In this document: piece after piece, positions 32,690-40,373 of the stretch
How the letters are laid out: every line of letters starts with the position of its first letter
Numbering within the stretch: position 1 is the first letter of the stretch
Assembly (NCBI GenBank): GCA_016177265.1
Contig: JACOVP010000005.1
Span: 1 to 41,390 of the forward strand
Direction of reading: 5' to 3'
From: Candidatus Woesearchaeota archaeon
GTDB lineage: Archaea; Nanobdellota; Nanobdellia; SCGC-AAA011-G17; UBA489
DNA length: 41,390 bases
Notes under the pieces: model-generated
What the model saw: only the letters and a program-made list of their open reading frames with translations
Database searches by the model: none
Told to the model about the DNA's origin: nothing
Program-made: the position numbers and the translations under genes

Positions 32690-34669
32690 ATGAACATGCC
32701 ATCCCTGCTGCGAAAACTCGAACCCCTCCTTCCAAGAGAAGTGAAACGGTGGCGTCTGATGCTTCCGTTGGTGAACGAGGACACGAGGAAACTCCTGGAG
32801 CGCCAGATCATCAGCCTAGCCCACAAGCATCTTGGGAATCACAACCAGCGGCTCTTGCTGCCACCTCCGCCAGAGAAGCTGTCCAAGGGCACGTTCAACC
32901 TCGGCACGATCCTCTATGACACGGAGAAGTGGTCATTCGCCTTGACGGAAGGAGAGCTGCTGCAGAACCTTGCCATCTTCGGTCGTTCTGGTGCAGGAAA
33001 AACGAATGTGGTCTTCCATCTCCTCCAGCAGTTTCTCAAGAAAGGCATCCCGTTCCTCTTCTTCGATTGGAAACGGACAGCACGCCATCTCCTTCCTCTC
33101 TTGAAGCACCCGGTGTTGCTCTACACGCCAGGACGAAAACTCGCTCCCTTTCCCTTCAACACCTTGATCCCGCCACCTGGTCTTGAACAGCATCTCCACG
33201 TGCAGCAGGTCCTGGACATCCTGGCAGCGGCCTACACCCTGGGTGACGGTGCCACGAGTCTCATCCAGCGCGTCCTCCAGGAATGGTACACGAAGAACGC
33301 AACACCGCCCATGATCCATGACCTCGTCCAAGAACTGCAATGCCTGAATGTGAAAGGTCGGGCTCACGGGTGGCATGCTTCGGCGGTGCGTGCACTCCAA
33401 AGTCTGGACTATGCTGACCTCGTTACTTCCACTGCTGAAGATCAGGAGGCCAGGGTCGACGAACTCCTCCACCACTCGACGATCCTCGAGCTCAATGGTC
33501 TGGGCGACAACGCGAAGCAGTTCCTCATTCCATCCATGCTCCTCTGGATCTTCAACGCCCGCCTCGCCAGGAGTGACCGAGAGCAGCTCCGCTTCGTGGT
33601 CATCGTGGAAGAGGCACACCACCTGCTCTACACGCGGAAGGGCCAGGAGTCCGCGATGGAACGCTTGGTCCGTCAATGTCGGGAGCTGGGCATCGCCATG
33701 GTCATCGTCGACCAGCACCCCCACTTGATTTCCAGCGCTGCCCTGGGTAATACCTTCACCACGATCTGCCTGAACCTCAAAGATCCCCGGGACATGAATC
33801 GTGCTGCTGCCCTCTGCCTCCTCGATGAAGAGGACCGTGGACACTTGAGCACGCTGCCCGTTGGTCATGGGATTGTGAAGCTCCAGAACCGCTGGCACCA
33901 ACCCTTCCTCGTTCGATTCCCTCTGGTGCAGGTGGAGAAGGGAGCAGTCACCAATGATCGCCTTCACGCCTTCCTCATTGGCAAGAGACCACGTTCGGGA
34001 CGAAAACCGCCTTTGTCGTTGAAGGAAGAGGGCGTTCGGCAGGTTCGGTTTGTGGATGTCATTCCTTCAGAGGATGCATGCCGTCTGATCGAGGATTGTG
34101 TCCTCCATCCCTTTGACGGGGTGAAGGCACGCTACCAACGCCTGAGTTGGAGTGCGGATAAGGGAACGAGGCTGGTGAGGGAGCTGGTGGCTGCAGGACT
34201 CCTGGAGTTGGAAAGGGTTGACCTTGGCACCACGAGGAAGACCTTGCTTCGGCCCAGTCGCAGTGCTAGGCTCGCCCTTGGCCTTGACCACCATCCCCAG
34301 CATGAGTCCATCGCCCATGAGTTTTGGAAGTACCACGTCGCTGCCCAGTTTCTGGAAGCGGAGTACCAGGTCGAGATCGAGGCTCCTCGTCCAAGGGGAG
34401 GAGGACGGGTGGACGTGCTGGCCAGGAAGGGCGAGGAATCTGTTGCCATCGAAGTCGAGACTGGGAAGAGTGACGTGGTGGGGAACGTGAAAGCTGACCT
34501 GGCAGCGGGGTTCACCAGGGTGGTGGTTATCGCCACGGATGATGTTGCGAGGGAGTCCATCGAGCGACAGCTAGGGAGGGCTGGACTGCTGATGACAGAA
34601 CGAGTGATCGTCGCCGACTTGGACATGGTCCTCCGTCACCCGGCGATAGACTACCGGAGGAAGCCCTAA
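32690..34669 (+). CDS. HerA-like ATPase fused to C-terminal PD-(D/E)XK-like nuclease domain
   Basis: This 659-residue protein has a HerA/DUF87-type P-loop ATPase: Walker A GRSGAGKT (98-105), Walker B VVIVEEAHH (303-311), and a C-terminal ATPase segment with DQHPHLISSAALG. A winged-helix-like region follows (about 465-530). The last 100 residues look like a PD-(D/E)XK nuclease, with RVDVL (Asp575) and IEVETGK (Glu588/Glu590, Lys593). In standard archaeal repair, HerA works with a separate nuclease, NurA. Here a translocase and a nuclease-like domain are one chain. The next gene overlaps as TAATG, so it heads an operon with two unknowns and a PIN protein. Confidence 0.88.
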   Translation: MNMPSLLRKLEPLLPREVKRWRLMLPLVNEDTRKLLERQIISLAHKHLGNHNQRLLLPPPPEKLSKGTFNLGTILYDTEKWSFALTEGELLQNLAIFGRSGAGKTNVVFHLLQQFLKKGIPFLFFDWKRTARHLLPLLKHPVLLYTPGRKLAPFPFNTLIPPPGLEQHLHVQQVLDILAAAYTLGDGATSLIQRVLQEWYTKNATPPMIHDLVQELQCLNVKGRAHGWHASAVRALQSLDYADLVTSTAEDQEARVDELLHHSTILELNGLGDNAKQFLIPSMLLWIFNARLARSDREQLRFVVIVEEAHHLLYTRKGQESAMERLVRQCRELGIAMVIVDQHPHLISSAALGNTFTTICLNLKDPRDMNRAAALCLLDEEDRGHLSTLPVGHGIVKLQNRWHQPFLVRFPLVQVEKGAVTNDRLHAFLIGKRPRSGRKPPLSLKEEGVRQVRFVDVIPSEDACRLIEDCVLHPFDGVKARYQRLSWSADKGTRLVRELVAAGLLELERVDLGTTRKTLLRPSRSARLALGLDHHPQHESIAHEFWKYHVAAQFLEAEYQVEIEAPRPRGGGRVDVLARKGEESVAIEVETGKSDVVGNVKADLAAGFTRVVVIATDDVARESIERQLGRAGLLMTERVIVADLDMVLRHPAIDYRRKP

Positions 34670-35307
34670 TGGAAACTACATACCGTGTTATCGACTTGAC
34701 GGTTAACTTCGAGAAGCGGCGATTGATCCTCCACGAGATCGAGGCCAATAAACAAGCTCTTCTCGAGCTCCTGAACCCACAAGGAGGATACAATATTGGC
34801 ATCCGAAAGGAGGCTCTCATCCTTGATTTCGCGGCGGGTCGCTTCATCGCGGAGGAGACCGGGATCATTGCTTTCCATTTTCGTGGCGCTACTATCCAAA
34901 AAGTCCAGCAACCCATTATTGCATGTACATCGCACATTTGCGAGACCTTAGGCTGGCCCAGAAACAATGAACCAATCTCCGTGAACATAGAAATCGTCTC
35001 CGAGACGACTAAAGCAAACGCTGGTTCATTTACTGCGAAGCATCTAGATGTTCCCGCCCTAGAAACCCTCCTGTCGCAGAAGATTCCCCATGCTGGGCTG
35101 ACGCTCTTCCTAACGCCATTGGATACGCAACGACCACGAGAAGATGTGCGGGTGAGAATTGAGCCACTGGCCAAGGAGCCGCATCAGAAGCTCTACGTTC
35201 GCCTCTCATTGGACGCAGAGGACACGCGAATCGCCAAAATCGAAGCGCATCTGGCTAGGTGCGATACACTTCTCGGGCAGATACAGGAGGCGATAAGCGC
35301 ATCATGA
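34669..35307 (+). CDS. Hypothetical protein, second gene of the HerA operon
   Basis: This 212-residue soluble protein is not recognised. It has alternating strands and short helices, no catalytic motif I can identify, and a C-terminal helical segment (IEAHLARCDTLLGQIQEAI) that could form a coiled coil. Its start overlaps the HerA stop as TAATG, and its stop overlaps the next start as ATGA, so it should be made in fixed ratio with its neighbours. Its GC content is somewhat lower than that of the HerA gene. Confidence 0.75.
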   Translation: METTYRVIDLTVNFEKRRLILHEIEANKQALLELLNPQGGYNIGIRKEALILDFAAGRFIAEETGIIAFHFRGATIQKVQQPIIACTSHICETLGWPRNNEPISVNIEIVSETTKANAGSFTAKHLDVPALETLLSQKIPHAGLTLFLTPLDTQRPREDVRVRIEPLAKEPHQKLYVRLSLDAEDTRIAKIEAHLARCDTLLGQIQEAISAS

Positions 35308-36272
35308 GCGTTGAACGTAGAGTGACGTTGAGATTAGGGACACTCGGCGCGAGGCAGAACAGTGGGATATCTAGATGGAAGGCGGTAAGCGAGCTGGAGG
35401 ATTGGAAAGCTTTAAGAACTCTGTTGACGAGGGAAACTGTTGGATCAAAGGCATGGGAGGAGGGCCGGCGATTTGGGGAGAGTAATACACTTACGGCACG
35501 TGAACGGATGATGGAGAAGCTCGAGGATGGGAGGACAGAGGACAAAGCGCTTTACGTCGCGCTTATTCAGAAGTATGAGAAGGAGTTGCGCACTAGGGCT
35601 GTGGCCGGGGAAAACAACATAGAGAGAGAGGCGTGCATCACCCATCTAGGAGTGCTCTACGATGACAAGCCGCAGGCACTGCAGGAGTATGGGGATGTGG
35701 ATCGACAGATCCTAGAGCAGATTCTGAAAGAAGGTGGACCATTTAGACAAATCCGGTCGGTCTTTCTGGCATTGCGCAGGAGACTAGAGAAGGGGAGTGG
35801 GTTCACGTGTGCGGAGCTTGAGCAGATCCTCGAAGGTGAGCGAGTCGTCATGCCGTCAACGACGCATATGGATCCGTTTGTGCGTAGGCGCGGTAGTCGA
35901 CTGCAGGAAGAGGGCTATAGATTGTTGCTGCGGTACTTCGGTGGGAAAGTAGGGGTAAAGGTGAAGGTGTATTCCGTGCGCGAGTATCATGCTGTATGTG
36001 AGAGAGGCGACCCGGATTGGTTGATTCGAGGAGAAGAAGGGACGGTGGAAGCACGAGCATTTAGAGCGTTGCGTTCCTTCGCGGGGATGCTGGAGAGCAT
36101 GAGAGCCTGGAATAGGGTGGAAGCATCGCTGCGTACGAGGGATCCAAGCCTGAGGGAAATGCGGGGGTGGGAAGTGAAAGAGACGATGGAGCGTCTGTTT
36201 GAGCGGGTCCGCAAGGGGGTAGAGGCGAAGTATAAGAGATGGGAGGAGTTTTGGCGGGGAGTGCGGAGATAA
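35304..36272 (+). CDS. Hypothetical protein, third gene of the HerA operon
   Basis: This is a 322-residue, Arg- and Glu-rich, mostly helical protein, not recognised. It contains basic stretches (RIRSVFLALRRRLEKG, FVRRRGSRLQEEGYRLLLRY) that could bind nucleic acid. I chose the ATG at 35304 because it overlaps the previous stop as ATGA; an upstream in-frame start at 35259 would overlap further. The PIN gene starts in its stop codon (TAATG). Confidence 0.72.
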   Translation: MSVERRVTLRLGTLGARQNSGISRWKAVSELEDWKALRTLLTRETVGSKAWEEGRRFGESNTLTARERMMEKLEDGRTEDKALYVALIQKYEKELRTRAVAGENNIEREACITHLGVLYDDKPQALQEYGDVDRQILEQILKEGGPFRQIRSVFLALRRRLEKGSGFTCAELEQILEGERVVMPSTTHMDPFVRRRGSRLQEEGYRLLLRYFGGKVGVKVKVYSVREYHAVCERGDPDWLIRGEEGTVEARAFRALRSFAGMLESMRAWNRVEASLRTRDPSLREMRGWEVKETMERLFERVRKGVEAKYKRWEEFWRGVRR

Positions 36273-36727
36273 TGATCGCGGTGGATTCCGATGTCTTCTT
36301 GTCCGCGAAAGTGTTCAGCGGAAAGGATGAGAGGTCGAGGAAGAGCAACGAGTTTCTGGTTGCGGTCACCGGAGGGAATATGTGCACGACAGTGATTAAT
36401 GTTTTTGAGGTGTGTGGCGTTGCCGGTCCACATCTTGAGGAGGAGGAGCTACGGAAGTGGTTGCATAACTTTCGCGGGACGTTTGGTGTACAGATTCTGT
36501 TGCCGCGAGACGCGGCTCTTCCGCTTGGTTCCTTCTTTCGGATCTTGCCAACAATATTATTTGGTAAGCTTCACAAGGGGATGCGGTTTGGAGATGCTTT
36601 GATAATAGGAATTGTGGAAGGACATCCTGAGATACGAGAATTTGTTACGTGGAATGTGAAGGATTTCGATGGGAGGACGCGTCTGCGAGTGTCATCGCCA
36701 GCGGATTACTTGGCACGGGTGAGGTGA
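36272..36727 (+). CDS. PIN-domain nuclease, last gene of the HerA operon
   Basis: This 151-residue protein has the PIN acidic set: Asp5/Asp7 in MIAVDSDVFL, Glu46 in INVFEVCG, Asp108 in MRFGDALIIGI, and Asp131/Asp133 in WNVKDFDGR. PIN proteins cut single-stranded RNA and include VapC toxins; here no VapB-type antitoxin is adjacent. The start overlaps the previous stop as TAATG. An in-frame upstream start (36239) would add 11 residues inside the preceding gene and is less likely. Its place at the end of a HerA-nuclease operon suggests an effector role, which is inference. Confidence 0.82.
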   Translation: MIAVDSDVFLSAKVFSGKDERSRKSNEFLVAVTGGNMCTTVINVFEVCGVAGPHLEEEELRKWLHNFRGTFGVQILLPRDAALPLGSFFRILPTILFGKLHKGMRFGDALIIGIVEGHPEIREFVTWNVKDFDGRTRLRVSSPADYLARVR

Positions 36728-36797
36728 CTGACTGGGGGGAGGCGAGATTCAGGGGATCATGGGAGGCACGGTGCTGTGGGGAGTGAGGGGGTGAAGG

Positions 36798-36808
36798 GAG
36801 CATCTCAG
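36798..36808 (+). promoter_or_regulatory. Second copy of motif GAGCATCTCAG
   Basis: It is identical to 32623-32633 and again sits just upstream of a TATA-like sequence (TTTTTTAA, 36816-36823). The shared placement before two island promoters suggests a common regulatory site. Confidence 0.4.
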
Positions 36809-36844
36809 CGAAACCTTTTTTAAGGATGACGCCGTGCCAAGTGC

Positions 36845-37141
36845 ATGGGCCATGTCGAGTCAGGGAGAGTCCCGCAGTATGCGCAGGAGTTGTTGAAGTC
36901 AGTTCGAGAGAAGACGTGCTACCCTCTGGTCTGGCGACAACAACCCGGCCTCGGTCACGATTCGGAAGTCAAGGTTGCCCGTCCTGGCGAGAGATGCCAT
37001 GTGTTGCTCTACCGGCCTGAGTACCGGGACTACGAGCTCCACTTCGTGGTCAGGATCAGGGAAGAGCGTGATCAACACGTTCCTCGTCGGCCAATACCTG
37101 CAACGAGGTGGCAGGGCTTGGGTGTGCGGATGACCTGGTAG
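36845..37141 (+). CDS. Small hypothetical protein at the right end of the island
   Basis: This 98-residue protein is not recognised. The middle (CHVLLYRPEYRDYELHFVVRIRE) looks like beta strands of a small folded domain. The ATG at 36845 is 25-26 bases after the centre of a TATA box (36816-36823), which supports a leaderless start. Its end overlaps, on the opposite strand, the GC-rich part of the serine recombinase frame, so the last 20-25 residues may be junction sequence rather than the original C-terminus. Confidence 0.5.
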   Translation: MGHVESGRVPQYAQELLKSVREKTCYPLVWRQQPGLGHDSEVKVARPGERCHVLLYRPEYRDYELHFVVRIREERDQHVPRRPIPATRWQGLGVRMTW

Positions 37142-37713
37142 AGGAGAGTTGCGAGCCGTTCCATCTCGCAGGTGATCGCGCGAATCTGTGGTTCAGTGAT
37201 TCCGTCCCAATAATATGCGAGGCGGCCGAGGACGCCGGTGACCCAGCACCCGATGGCATCGGACAGCTCAGGTTCCCTTGCCTCAAGATCCTGCCACCAA
37301 CGTGCGCGAACCTTGAGATCCTGGTCCTGGGCGATCGTCCGCCAGATCAAGTCGCGGGTGACAAGCGGATTTTCTTCATCTATAAACCCTCGCTCAATAT
37401 AAACCACCTTCTTTTTTTCTCGTTTGAACAAAAACTCATAATAGGCGGACTCATCTGTATCTTGAAATCTCCCCCATCTAGTGACATCAAAAAGAAGTAC
37501 ATAGTCAAATCGTTGTTCTTTAGTATATTGAAACAATGCTAAAAATCCAGGTCTATTTGCGTTTAGACCAGTCTTGCCGGCGTCTTGAAACTCTTTGATG
37601 ATACGGATGTTATGTTTCTTAGCAAATTTTTGGACTTCTTCTCTTTGAACGGGTATTGAGAACTCTTGTTTGTCCTCTGCAGAGTGACGATAATATGCTA
37701 CAGCTGTTTTCAT
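37072..37713 (-). CDS. Serine recombinase, chimeric or truncated at the island boundary
   Basis: The first 115 residues are a serine-recombinase catalytic domain. They include AYYRHSAEDKQEFSIPVQREEV with the nucleophile Ser in YYRHS, DAGKTGLNANRPGF, VLLFDVTRWGR, and VVYIERGFIDEENP. After about residue 120 the expected long helix and DNA-binding region are missing. The frame continues instead in GC-rich sequence (ARWWQDLEAREPELSDAIG) unlike the family. The DNA of the first part is low in GC; that of the second part reaches about 60% or more. The start at 37713 has a TATA box (37735-37744) at leaderless spacing. It is most likely a host-side recombinase broken by the island, and probably inactive. 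Confidence 0.7.
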   Translation of the reverse strand: MKTAVAYYRHSAEDKQEFSIPVQREEVQKFAKKHNIRIIKEFQDAGKTGLNANRPGFLALFQYTKEQRFDYVLLFDVTRWGRFQDTDESAYYEFLFKREKKKVVYIERGFIDEENPLVTRDLIWRTIAQDQDLKVRARWWQDLEAREPELSDAIGCWVTGVLGRLAYYWDGITEPQIRAITCEMERLATLLYQVIRTPKPCHLVAGIGRRGTC

Positions 37714-37734
37714 TACTTATCAAAAAATTTATTG

Positions 37735-37744
37735 ATTTATAAAT
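37735..37744 (-). promoter_or_regulatory. TATA box of the serine recombinase gene
   Basis: ATTTATAAAT is centred 26-27 bases upstream of the ATG at 37713, in AT-rich host-type sequence. The promoter is intact although the gene body is chimeric. Confidence 0.6.
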
Positions 37745-37822
37745 GTACTTCTGTCGGTAGAAATTCTAGAAGAACGTACAGAAGAGCAAAAGACTTATAA
37801 GGTCCAAAGGTATAGATGTTGT

Positions 37823-37981
37823 ATGAAACAAGAAATGATTCAAATAGCAAAGAAGGAATACGAGGAACTATTAGAAGAAGTTGGTATCTTGAGAAATCCT
37901 GCAATGATGGAGGCTATCAGAGAGAGTGACGAAGCTAAAAAGAAAGGTGTAAAAACCTGGAAGCTCAAAACTCATCCATAG
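37823..37981 (+). CDS. Small antitoxin-like protein, 52 residues
   Basis: The protein reads MKQEMIQIAKKEYEELLEEV at its N-terminus, followed by RNPAMMEAIRESDEAKKKG and WKLKTHP. This is the general shape of short archaeal antitoxins: a helical N-terminus with YEELLE, then a helix with ESDE. A TATA box (37794-37801) is centred 25-26 bases before the ATG at 37823. No toxin follows directly, so it is an orphan or a remnant. The call is based on pattern only. Confidence 0.5.
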   Translation: MKQEMIQIAKKEYEELLEEVGILRNPAMMEAIRESDEAKKKGVKTWKLKTHP

Positions 37982-38026
37982 ATCTTGTGAGAGCCAACAG
38001 CAACCACTAACAAAAAGGTAAAACCA

Positions 38027-38449
38027 ATGGAAGTCTATATCCACACCTTTACTCCAGAACCCTATGAAGTGAGAAAACCTATTCCTGTCATACTACAAAG
38101 AGAAGGGAAAGACAACTGTACAGCAGGCTGGTATGATGCAAATATCCATTCTGGCGGTGCGAATGAACAAGAAGCATTTGACAACCTAAAATCACTCGTG
38201 CTCGATGCATTTGAGTCATTAAGAAGTGAAAAACCAGAATCTCTTGGACCTGAACCAAAAAGATGCTTAGCAGTACTGAATGAATATCTCTATCCTAAAA
38301 GAGATACCAAAGATCCGTCATCACCCCCCAATCTTAAAGAAAAACTCGCAGCAATCGATCAACTATATCATCTATTGGATGATGCAACCCCTGAACAAAG
38401 AAAGGGCTTTTTTGAAAGCATTCGCCGAAGACCTTGGCATACCGAGTAA
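38027..38449 (+). CDS. HicB-like domain protein, 140 residues
   Basis: The first 70 residues resemble a HicB/UPF0150-type fold: IPVILQREGKDNCTAGWYDANI, then GGANEQEAFDNLKSLVLDAFESL. Classic HicB antitoxins pair with a HicA toxin, but no HicA-like frame is visible, so this may be an orphan. The second half is charged and not recognised. It starts 45 bases after the small antitoxin-like gene and may share its transcript. Confidence 0.6.
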   Translation: MEVYIHTFTPEPYEVRKPIPVILQREGKDNCTAGWYDANIHSGGANEQEAFDNLKSLVLDAFESLRSEKPESLGPEPKRCLAVLNEYLYPKRDTKDPSSPPNLKEKLAAIDQLYHLLDDATPEQRKGFFESIRRRPWHTE

Positions 38450-38518
38450 TTCTGAAATAAGGGAGGTCTCAGAGAGAGTAGCAAAACCCTTTTAAACCGA
38501 ACTCTATATTCTAATATA

Positions 38519-39592
38519 ATGGTTAGAAGAGATATGCAAAGAATAAGAATACTGGGCGGTATAGGCATAGTCCTCTGCATACTTGCCTTCATTGTAGTAA
38601 CCCTGGTTATTCTGCAGTCTCCTGGGCCGTTGCCAGTTGGACAAGAAAATCAAACACAAGAACCACAACAAGAAGGAAATCACACAGTGGTACAAGAAGA
38701 AGAAAATGAACAACCAAAGCAGAAACTCATCTACATCCTCCATAAGGTGCCAAATGTGCTGAGCATCGTAGACTTAGAAAAAAATGAAACCCTCCAAGAG
38801 ATTACCTTAGGCAAAGGACCGCAAGAGATGTTCTATGATAAAGGAACCAATAATCTCTACATTACCAACAAAGCAGCTAACACCATCAGCGTTGTGAACC
38901 TTGAGAAGAACGAGATTGTCCGCACCATCAAGGGAGGCAATAGTCCAGAAGGCATTATAGTCACTGACAAGAAAATTTATGTCACAAATCCAGGAGATCG
39001 AGTAGTGCTCGTCATCAACAAAGCATTGGGCTCCATAGATAAAGAGATTCAGGTTGGTGAAGATCCCTCCCACATGCTGCTCAGCCAGGATCAGCGAAAG
39101 CTCTATGTGTTGAATAGGGGTTCCGATGATATTACTATTATCAACACGAATATCGATGCCTTCATCGACGTATGGTTCGCTGGAGACAATCCAGAGCGCT
39201 TCGCAATAAATCCTCATGAGCGGTTTATGTATGTAAGCAGCCTGAATGGGCTGATCACGATTCTTCCCATGAAACAACCGAAGGAATATAGGGAAATGCG
39301 TGTCGGTCTTGGCGCATCGGAAATTGCTTTTACGCCAAATAATATTCTTGCGATAACAGTGAACAGTGATGAGAACACCATATCCTTAACCAGCTTGACG
39401 CAGGAAATGCTGCTTGCAACAGTCGATGTCGGAGTAAATCCTAGTGACGTTGTGATCACTGGAGATGGAAAAACTGCCTATGTGAGCAATGCTGGTTCTA
39501 ATACCATTTCAATCATTGACTTGCAGCAGAAAATACGGATAGCAGAATTTCCTGTCAATAAAGATCCGCAACGACTAATACTGAGAGAATAA
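38519..39592 (+). CDS. Membrane-anchored seven-bladed YVTN beta-propeller protein
   Basis: This 357-residue protein has one N-terminal membrane anchor (about residues 10-32), then a linker rich in Gln, Glu and Pro (about 36-67). Seven YVTN-type repeats of about 40 residues follow. Each has a version of Y(V/I)TN, then (T/D)I(S/T)I(I/V), and then an (I/V)xVGxxP turn, so a complete propeller is encoded. The active face would be outside the cell. Such proteins bind ligands or form surface layers; no enzyme motif is seen. A TTTTAAA-type box near 38491 lies about 27 bases before the ATG at 38519. A second ATG at 38534 is possible. Confidence 0.85.
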   Translation: MVRRDMQRIRILGGIGIVLCILAFIVVTLVILQSPGPLPVGQENQTQEPQQEGNHTVVQEEENEQPKQKLIYILHKVPNVLSIVDLEKNETLQEITLGKGPQEMFYDKGTNNLYITNKAANTISVVNLEKNEIVRTIKGGNSPEGIIVTDKKIYVTNPGDRVVLVINKALGSIDKEIQVGEDPSHMLLSQDQRKLYVLNRGSDDITIINTNIDAFIDVWFAGDNPERFAINPHERFMYVSSLNGLITILPMKQPKEYREMRVGLGASEIAFTPNNILAITVNSDENTISLTSLTQEMLLATVDVGVNPSDVVITGDGKTAYVSNAGSNTISIIDLQQKIRIAEFPVNKDPQRLILRE

Positions 39593-39618
39593 GGGGAGTG
39601 GAGTTCTTAGAAAAAAGA

Positions 39619-39711
39619 TTAGATATCAGTAAAGACCTTGAATATAAAGTACATAATGACCATACCAAAACCAATCCACGCTGCCGTGTCCCAAAAGTTG
39701 TCCCAGTTCAT
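39619..39711 (-). CDS. Small membrane peptide, 30 residues
   Basis: The frame reads MNWDNFWDTAAWIGFGMVIM followed by YFIFKVFTDI and a TAA stop. Residues 10-27 form a likely single membrane helix with an acidic, Trp-rich N-terminal face. A minus-strand TATA-like sequence (TCATAAATTC, 39731-39740) is centred 25-26 bases before the ATG at 39711. The frame stays open and hydrophobic upstream but has no standard start codon there. It lies in an otherwise gene-free gap and its function is unknown. Confidence 0.42.
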   Translation of the reverse strand: MNWDNFWDTAAWIGFGMVIMYFIFKVFTDI

Positions 39712-39822
39712 ACAACAGAGAGAAAAGTTGGAATTTATGAACTTTGCGGCTAAAAAGGCGAAAAATCCGTAGAAAGAGGCGGAAAGATTCCAAGAGAACA
39801 GTTCATCGAATCTTGCTATTAT

Positions 39823-40239
39823 TTATTGTTGTTGGTTTACTCTTACTTCTAAACCTTCATTTCTTTTCCGAACTCCTAATCTTCCTAACTCATACAATCC
39901 AGAAGCTACATTGAGTCCTAGTAAAACTGCTACAGGGATATAGTTTTTGTTTTGAAATAAATCCACTGCAGAATAAAGACAAACACCCATATCAGTTAGA
40001 GAACCAATAAAAATCCCTAATTGCCACCCGCTGCCAGCTATAGTATCTTGATCCCATACTACTTCACATCTGTCTGCTAGGGTCTGATCTTCTCTACACT
40101 TTCTTATAAACGTAGGAATCCGAAACAGTAAAGCAACTGCACCATACAATCCTTTGACGAAATACTGCGAAAGTTCTCCTATTTGTTTTCTAGGTAGTGC
40201 ATCCCAGAGTCTTTGTTCAACAGATTTGTAGTCAGTCAT
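39823..40239 (-). CDS. Hypothetical membrane protein, 138 residues
   Basis: I do not recognise this protein. It has a charged N-terminus, hydrophobic segments around residues 28-45, 70-90 and 97-115, and a charged C-terminus ending in VRVNQQQ. I chose the ATG at 40239, with GGTGA 5 bases upstream on the minus strand; a GTG at 40248 is also in frame. A CTTATATGAG sequence near 40264-40276 lies about 31 bases upstream and may be the TATA box. Confidence 0.6.
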   Translation of the reverse strand: MTDYKSVEQRLWDALPRKQIGELSQYFVKGLYGAVALLFRIPTFIRKCREDQTLADRCEVVWDQDTIAGSGWQLGIFIGSLTDMGVCLYSAVDLFQNKNYIPVAVLLGLNVASGLYELGRLGVRKRNEGLEVRVNQQQ

Positions 40240-40373
40240 TTTGCTCACCAGGAGGAGGTACTAACTCATATAAGAAGTTTCCGTTTGTTTAAAAAAAGAC
40301 CGCCACAAGCTTTAAATAGGAGTTCCACCATAAAATATATATCTCATATACCATATATGGGTTTAGGAAGACC

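Larger units (their letters stand above)
30400..37370. mobile_element. GC-rich integrated element or genomic island (approximate limits)
   Basis: GC content rises to about 55-65% over roughly 7 kb and falls back to about 35-42% on both sides. The island carries a tyrosine integrase at its left end, a RelBE-type toxin-antitoxin pair, a HerA-nuclease/PIN operon and a small unknown gene. TATA boxes inside it sit at the archaeal spacing, so it is archaeal DNA. Its right edge falls inside a serine recombinase gene. No clear terminal direct repeats were found by eye, so the limits are approximate. Confidence 0.65.

Noticed and set aside
32933..33967. A 344-codon open frame opposite the HerA gene.
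   Set aside because: Long antisense frames are common in GC-rich coding DNA. The plus-strand frame has full Walker motifs, so this one is a shadow.
30257..36792. The 11-base G-rich string AGTGAGGGGGT at 30257-30267 and 36782-36792 as possible attachment repeats.
   Set aside because: The match is short and low in complexity, and the second copy lies about 580 bases before the GC boundary, so chance is likely.
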